A stretch of 64,000 bases of DNA, from contig JAJDDD010000010.1 in the NCBI GenBank assembly GCA_029260495.1, positions 185,149 through 249,148 of the forward strand, in the 5' to 3' direction. This stretch comes from Phycisphaerales bacterium. GTDB lineage: Bacteria > Planctomycetota > Phycisphaerae > Phycisphaerales > UBA1924. Shown here piece after piece: positions 60,796 through 64,000 of this stretch. How positions within the stretch are numbered: position 1 is the stretch's first letter; every line of letters begins with the position of its first letter. The notes beneath the pieces were generated by a model. It did no database searches, had not been told where the DNA came from, and saw only the letters and a program-made list of their open reading frames with translations. The position numbers were made by a program, and so were the translations under genes.

Positions 60796-61359
60796 CTAGT
60801 CCAACTCAAAGGTGGTTCTGTAATAAGGTGTCGGATGGACGCGAGCGCCATCCCGATACTCGGCCATGCTCGGGATGCGGTTGCGGCGAACGTTGATGTC
60901 CACCTTCACCACACGCGGGTCACTGTTCATCACGTAGACTGCCCACGACCTCGCAAACAAGTCCATAGTGTCGTCGTCCTCAGAGAAATGACCGAGCATG
61001 GAGTATCGCTTCACTTCGATTTCGCGGTTGGGCATCGGCAGAGGTACCGCCCACTCCTCGCCGGAACTCGCGGATGCCATCACCTCGAGCTCCCAGTCGG
61101 GAGACACTGCCGGAGCAAAGAAGCCAAAGTTCCGGTTTGAGAATGTGACGAGGCTATACAGGTCGACAACGGCCAGGACCGGACGACCCCATCGCGTCGC
61201 CGCAATTGCGTCATTCACATGCGTGACGACGACAAGAATCATCACGAAGTGAAAGACGATGGCTACCCGGGCCAAGTTCCCGAGTCGCTGGTGGGGCTTG
61301 GTCTCAAGGTCCGCTGCGTAGTCGGTCGTCCCCGACCCTACTGGGCCTTCTGCAATCAT
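60796..61359 (-). CDS. One-TM membrane protein, SdpA-like partner of the HTTM protein
   Basis: 187 residues. A membrane helix (ARVAIVFHFVMILVVVTHV, about 30-48) is followed by a soluble domain with SNRNFGFFAPAVSPDWELEV, a 'N-R-x-F-G-F-F-A-P' motif often found in proteins beside HTTM genes. Size and topology match SdpA, which works with SdpB. Direct homology cannot be shown by eye. Spacing to both neighbours is 10-13 bases. Confidence 0.65.
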   Translation of the reverse strand: MIAEGPVGSGTTDYAADLETKPHQRLGNLARVAIVFHFVMILVVVTHVNDAIAATRWGRPVLAVVDLYSLVTFSNRNFGFFAPAVSPDWELEVMASASSGEEWAVPLPMPNREIEVKRYSMLGHFSEDDDTMDLFARSWAVYVMNSDPRVVKVDINVRRNRIPSMAEYRDGARVHPTPYYRTTFELD

Positions 61360-61372
61360 ATGGGTAACCGCT

Positions 61373-62398
61373 TCATTGTCCTGGGTGCTTTGACTTGAGG
61401 ATCGCGTTCAACTTCTGGGCCGCGGCCGCCTGCTGCCCATTGACGAAGATGTTGTTGTTCGTGTTCGTACCGGCGACTTTGAAGATGTTGTTGTTCGTGT
61501 TCGTGCCGGCGACTTTGAAGATGTTGTTGTTCGTGTTCGTGGAGGCAACCCTGAAGATGTTGTTGTTCGTGTTCGTGCCGGCAACCCTGAAGATGTTGTT
61601 GTTGGTGTTCGTGCCGGCAACGACGGCACCGGCGAATTCTCGCTCCAGTGAGGTCTGACGAAGGTCCGCAAGCCCGACAGCCTTGCCTAGGCGAACGGTT
61701 TTTAGACCCTCGGTTGCACTAGCAACGGGAATCGTCAGCGAGTAGCTGTTCGGGTCGAACTCCTCCAGCAGTTTGACCATTTCCACAAGTTCCTCCGTCG
61801 TCACTGCCTCCATGCCGATGTCGAAGGTTCCTTCCAGGATGGACTTCAGCTCCAGTATCGCCGAAGCCTGGCGCTGATTGGAGAAAATGTTGTTGTTGGT
61901 GTTGGTTCCCTCCACCCTGAAGATGTTGTTATTTGTGTTGGTGCCGGGGGACGTGCGGAAGATGTTGTTATTGGTATTGGTGCCGGCGACTTTGAAGATG
62001 TTGTTGTTCGTATTCGTTGAGGCGATACGAAATATATTGTTATTGGTATTGGTGCCGGCGACTTTGAAGATGTTGTTGTTCGTGTTTGTACCGGCAGCGG
62101 CTGCCGCAGTGAACTCTCGCTCGACACTGGATTGCTGGACGTCGGCCAAGCCGACTGCGCGTCCGAATGTGATGGTCGATACTTCGCCCGATGACCCAAT
62201 GAACTTGATGTCAAGGGAGTAGCTGTTGGGATCGAACTCTTCGAGGAGCTTCGCGACGCGCAATGCCGCCTCAGCGCTGAGAGGCGTCATTTCCGGCGTC
62301 TGCGCCGCCACGGTCTGTGACTCCGCGGTTTGCGCTGTCGCCAATACAGATAACACGCCGACCGTGATCCATGCGTAAAGACAGGTTTGTAGTGTCAT
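61373..62398 (-). CDS. Exported protein with two arrays of TNTNNNIF repeats, likely precursor or structural protein
   Basis: 341 residues from ATG 62398 (AAGGAG nine bases upstream; an upstream ATG at 62422 has none). Signal peptide 1-23 (LQTCLYAWITVGVLSVLATA). The body is a duplicated module: LLEEFDPNSYSL, GRAVGLAD or GKAVGLAD, S-[VL]-E-R-E-F, then an array of 12-residue units [GS]TNTNNNIF-[KR]-x-x. There are six units in the first half, five in the second. After each array comes a helix (ILELKSILEG, AQKLNAILK). A single K or R follows IF in nearly every unit, a possible processing point. First gene of an operon with an SdpA-like protein, HTTM protein and subtilase. I know of no named family. 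Confidence 0.85.
   Translation of the reverse strand: MTLQTCLYAWITVGVLSVLATAQTAESQTVAAQTPEMTPLSAEAALRVAKLLEEFDPNSYSLDIKFIGSSGEVSTITFGRAVGLADVQQSSVEREFTAAAAAGTNTNNNIFKVAGTNTNNNIFRIASTNTNNNIFKVAGTNTNNNIFRTSPGTNTNNNIFRVEGTNTNNNIFSNQRQASAILELKSILEGTFDIGMEAVTTEELVEMVKLLEEFDPNSYSLTIPVASATEGLKTVRLGKAVGLADLRQTSLEREFAGAVVAGTNTNNNIFRVAGTNTNNNIFRVASTNTNNNIFKVAGTNTNNNIFKVAGTNTNNNIFVNGQQAAAAQKLNAILKSKHPGQ
61445..61615 (-). repeat. TNTNNNIF repeat array 2 (five units)
   Basis: 57 codons: four units of 12 residues and a last one of nine, encoded by near-identical 36-base units. Linkers are RVA, RVA, KVA and KVA. Nucleotide similarity between units indicates recent duplication or gene conversion. Confidence 0.9.
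61883..62092 (-). repeat. TNTNNNIF repeat array 1 (six units)
   Basis: 70 codons: six units with linkers KVA, RIA, KVA, RTSP and RVE. One linker is a residue longer (RTSP). Synonymous differences between units are more frequent than in array 2, so this array is probably older. Confidence 0.9.
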
Positions 62399-62688
62399 GT
62401 ATGTGCTCCTTTTTCTTGGCATTCAGGTTCGTTCGCCTCGCTCTTCTTAAACACCACACTGCCAACTTCGGTGTGCAGTGTGAGAGCCATTGCCGATTGT
62501 GCCTAGTGCATTCTCCAATAATAAATATTCTCCATTTAACCCTCGCCCGTCTACTCGCCGGGCCAGTACAAGGTAGCAGATTGCGCGAGGAGCGACACTC
62601 AAACATTAAGTGGGTGATCAATATGCGCGCCGATTTGAGAGCGCAGTGCACAAAAATGTGGATTGCCCCCCGGTGAGCACACAAACTA
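62399..62688. other. A/T-rich upstream region of the TNTNNNIF operon
   Basis: 290 bases up to the IS630 end. Conspicuously A/T-rich around 62515-62545 (CAATAATAAATATTC), a plausible promoter or regulator site for the minus-strand operon. No motif could be assigned. The IS insertion may have separated it from further upstream control. Confidence 0.4.
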
Positions 62689-63861
62689 GTGTCCCGAGTC
62701 TAAAGTTCACTTGCGCGTAGTTGTTTGTCCGATGCGCTGTGTAGCTACTTGCACGGAGGCATTGTCATGGCTGGACCTGCTGCGATCGGGATTGAGTTGA
62801 CGGAAGATGAGCGATCGGAGCTCTTGCGTTGGTCGCGGCGTCGCAAGACGGCGCAGGCGCTCGCGCTGCGGGCGAGGATCGTTCTCGCCGCGGCGGATGG
62901 TCTGACCAACGCCGACATCGCTCGCAAGCTCGGTGTGTGCCGGCCAACGGTGATGACGTGGCGTGCACGCTTCGCCGAGCATCGGTTGAATGGCTTGAAC
63001 GATGAGCCCCGTTCGGGCGCTCCGCGAACGGTCACCGACGAGCGAGTGCATGAGGTCGTCACGCGCACACTCGAGAGCAAGCCGAGGAACGCGACGCACT
63101 GGAGTACGCGGTCGTTGGCCGAGGAGCTTGGCCTGAGCCAGTCGACGGTCTCACGGGTGTGGCGTGCGTTCAATCTCCAGCCGCACCGAGCCGAGACATT
63201 CAAGCTCTCGACCGATCCGATGTTCGTGGACAAAGTGCGCGACGTCGTCGGGCTCTACATGTCGCCGCCGGAGCGGGCGATTGTGTTGTGCATTGACGAA
63301 AAGAGCCAGGTGCAGGCGCTGGATCGCACGCAGCCTGTCTTGCCGATGCGGCCCGGCTCGCCCGAGCGTCACACGCACGAATATGTGCGTCACGGAACGA
63401 CCTCGCTGTTCGCGGCGCTGGATGTGAAGACCGGCGTCGTCATCGGCGAATGCCACCGCCAGCATCGCCAACAGGAGTTCATCCGCTTTCTCAACAGCGT
63501 CGACGAGGTGGTGCGAGAGACGAGCGAGCCAGGCGTCGAGGTTCACATCGTGATGGACAACTATGCGACGCACAAGACGCCGGCGGTGAAGCGATGGTTC
63601 GCGCGTCGGCCCCGCTACCACGTTCACTTCACACCGACGGGCGCGAGCTGGCTCAACCAGGTCGAACGGTTCTTCAGCGAGATCACGACGAAGCGGATCA
63701 GACGAGGCGTGTTCCGCTCGGTGCGGTCATTGGAGAAAGCGATCCGGTCGTATATCGACACGCACAACGAAGACGCGAGGCCTTTCACCTGGACTGCCGA
63801 CGCCAGCAACATCCTCCGAAGGGTCAAGAACGTCTGTCAAGAAATATCAGACTCGGGACAC
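62689..63861 (+). mobile_element. IS630-family insertion sequence, complete
   Basis: 1173 bases with perfect 13-base terminal inverted repeats GTGTCCCGAGTCT (62689-62701) and AGACTCGGGACAC (63849-63861), flanked on both sides by TA (62687-62688 and 63862-63863), the IS630 target duplication. It contains one intact transposase gene, so it looks recent and potentially active. Confidence 0.93.
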
Positions 63862-63864
63862 TAG
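62767..63864 (+). CDS. IS630-family transposase
   Basis: 365 residues from ATG 62767, which has GGAGG seven bases upstream; the TTG-initiated longer frame is unlikely. N-terminal HTH pair (LTNADIARKLGVCRPTVMTW, RSLAEELGLSQSTVSRVW) binds the ends. The DDE catalytic core has CIDEKSQ, IVMDNYATHK and NQVERFFSEI. The last codons DSGH lie in the right inverted repeat, and the TAG stop is built from the duplicated TA and the flanking G. Confidence 0.95.
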   Translation: MAGPAAIGIELTEDERSELLRWSRRRKTAQALALRARIVLAAADGLTNADIARKLGVCRPTVMTWRARFAEHRLNGLNDEPRSGAPRTVTDERVHEVVTRTLESKPRNATHWSTRSLAEELGLSQSTVSRVWRAFNLQPHRAETFKLSTDPMFVDKVRDVVGLYMSPPERAIVLCIDEKSQVQALDRTQPVLPMRPGSPERHTHEYVRHGTTSLFAALDVKTGVVIGECHRQHRQQEFIRFLNSVDEVVRETSEPGVEVHIVMDNYATHKTPAVKRWFARRPRYHVHFTPTGASWLNQVERFFSEITTKRIRRGVFRSVRSLEKAIRSYIDTHNEDARPFTWTADASNILRRVKNVCQEISDSGH

Positions 63865-63954
63865 GCCGTGTTTGATGGATGGTTTGTTCGGCGCTCGTTC
63901 GGTTGCGCGATTGTCGTGATGATGTGATGCTGATCGTCGGCAAGGAGGCTGACG

Positions 63955-64000
63955 ATGTCAAAGAAGAAGAGCGGCGAGGCGAAGCGGCGAGGTCGTCGAT
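63955..64000 (+). CDS. Start of a basic protein, cut by the window edge
   Basis: AAGGAGG at 63942-63948 precedes ATG 63955; the visible 15 residues are MSKKKSGEAKRRGRR. A Lys/Arg-rich start could belong to a transposase or DNA-binding protein. Too short to name. Confidence 0.5.
   Translation, partial: MSKKKSGEAKRRGRR

Noticed and set aside
61395..61658. Plus-strand frame of repeated 'MLLFVFVPATLK' opposite the TNTNNNIF arrays
   Set aside because: It is the antisense reading of the repeat DNA; the minus strand has the signal peptide, ribosome site and operon context.
1..64000. CRISPR array or rRNA genes
   Set aside because: No regularly spaced direct repeats with unique spacers and no rRNA-like sequence were found; the only short tandem repeats are coding.

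Overview
The window looks like a chromosomal segment of a Planctomycetota bacterium, most likely Phycisphaerae or a close relative. The signs are a dockerin-like tail with two GAWG-type repeats on a secreted protein, a prepilin-type protein ending in an H-X-DG motif, CPxC/CPEC zinc-ribbon proteins, a planctomycete-style ECF sigma factor beside a Ser/Thr kinase, and an outer membrane (LptD, PagL-like barrel, Ara4N genes). No rRNA, intact tRNA or CRISPR array was seen. The taxon is inferred from gene style; there is no marker gene.

The first 38 kb is mostly ordinary chromosome. It runs: amidohydrolase end, rhomboid-TPR protease and trpF; a UbiA-like protein with an OppAB-type pair; secreted HEAT/TPR proteins; purM divergent from a dehydratase-ACP-dehydratase cluster; an FG-GAP/dockerin protein; a HEATH metalloprotease-like protein; a lone nuoB; a prepilin-like protein; a ParA ATPase fused to a CBM48 glycogen-binding-type domain with a partner; a lipoprotein; a PagL-like barrel; galE; a DUF368 (polyprenyl-phosphate translocase family) gene; a KAP-like ATPase with thiS and thiG; phosphohexomutase; and lptD divergent from mrdA-rodA-rsmG.

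From 38 to 50 kb lies an envelope-modification locus. It has a PilZ protein, a PepSY-like acidic secreted protein convergent with a two-component system (kinase and OmpR-type regulator), and, divergent from these, a five-gene arnBCADT operon whose genes overlap by ATGA. ArnB makes UDP-Ara4N, ArnA oxidises UDP-glucuronate and formylates, ArnC loads the lipid carrier, ArnD deformylates and ArnT transfers to lipid A. The implied output is cationic lipid A and resistance to antimicrobial peptides, probably under control of the adjacent two-component system.

From 49.6 to 55.9 kb is an accessory segment bounded by two diverged copies of an integrase-tail/tRNA-like repeat. It carries small hypotheticals, an HTH protein, an ECF sigma factor, a Ser/Thr kinase fused to a formylglycine-enzyme-like domain, and decayed fragments (an FG-GAP gene start and an IS3 transposase tail).

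From 55.9 to 62.4 kb, on the minus strand, is the most unusual locus: four tightly packed genes. The first encodes an exported protein with two arrays totalling eleven copies of a TNTNNNIF repeat. It is followed by a one-TM protein, an HTTM (SdpB/vitamin-K-carboxylase-like) membrane protein, and a secreted subtilase whose catalytic domain is interrupted by an FG-GAP propeller. The layout resembles a precursor-maturase-protease system, possibly an SdpABC-like or RiPP-like pathway; this is inference. An intact IS630-type element and the start of another gene close the window.
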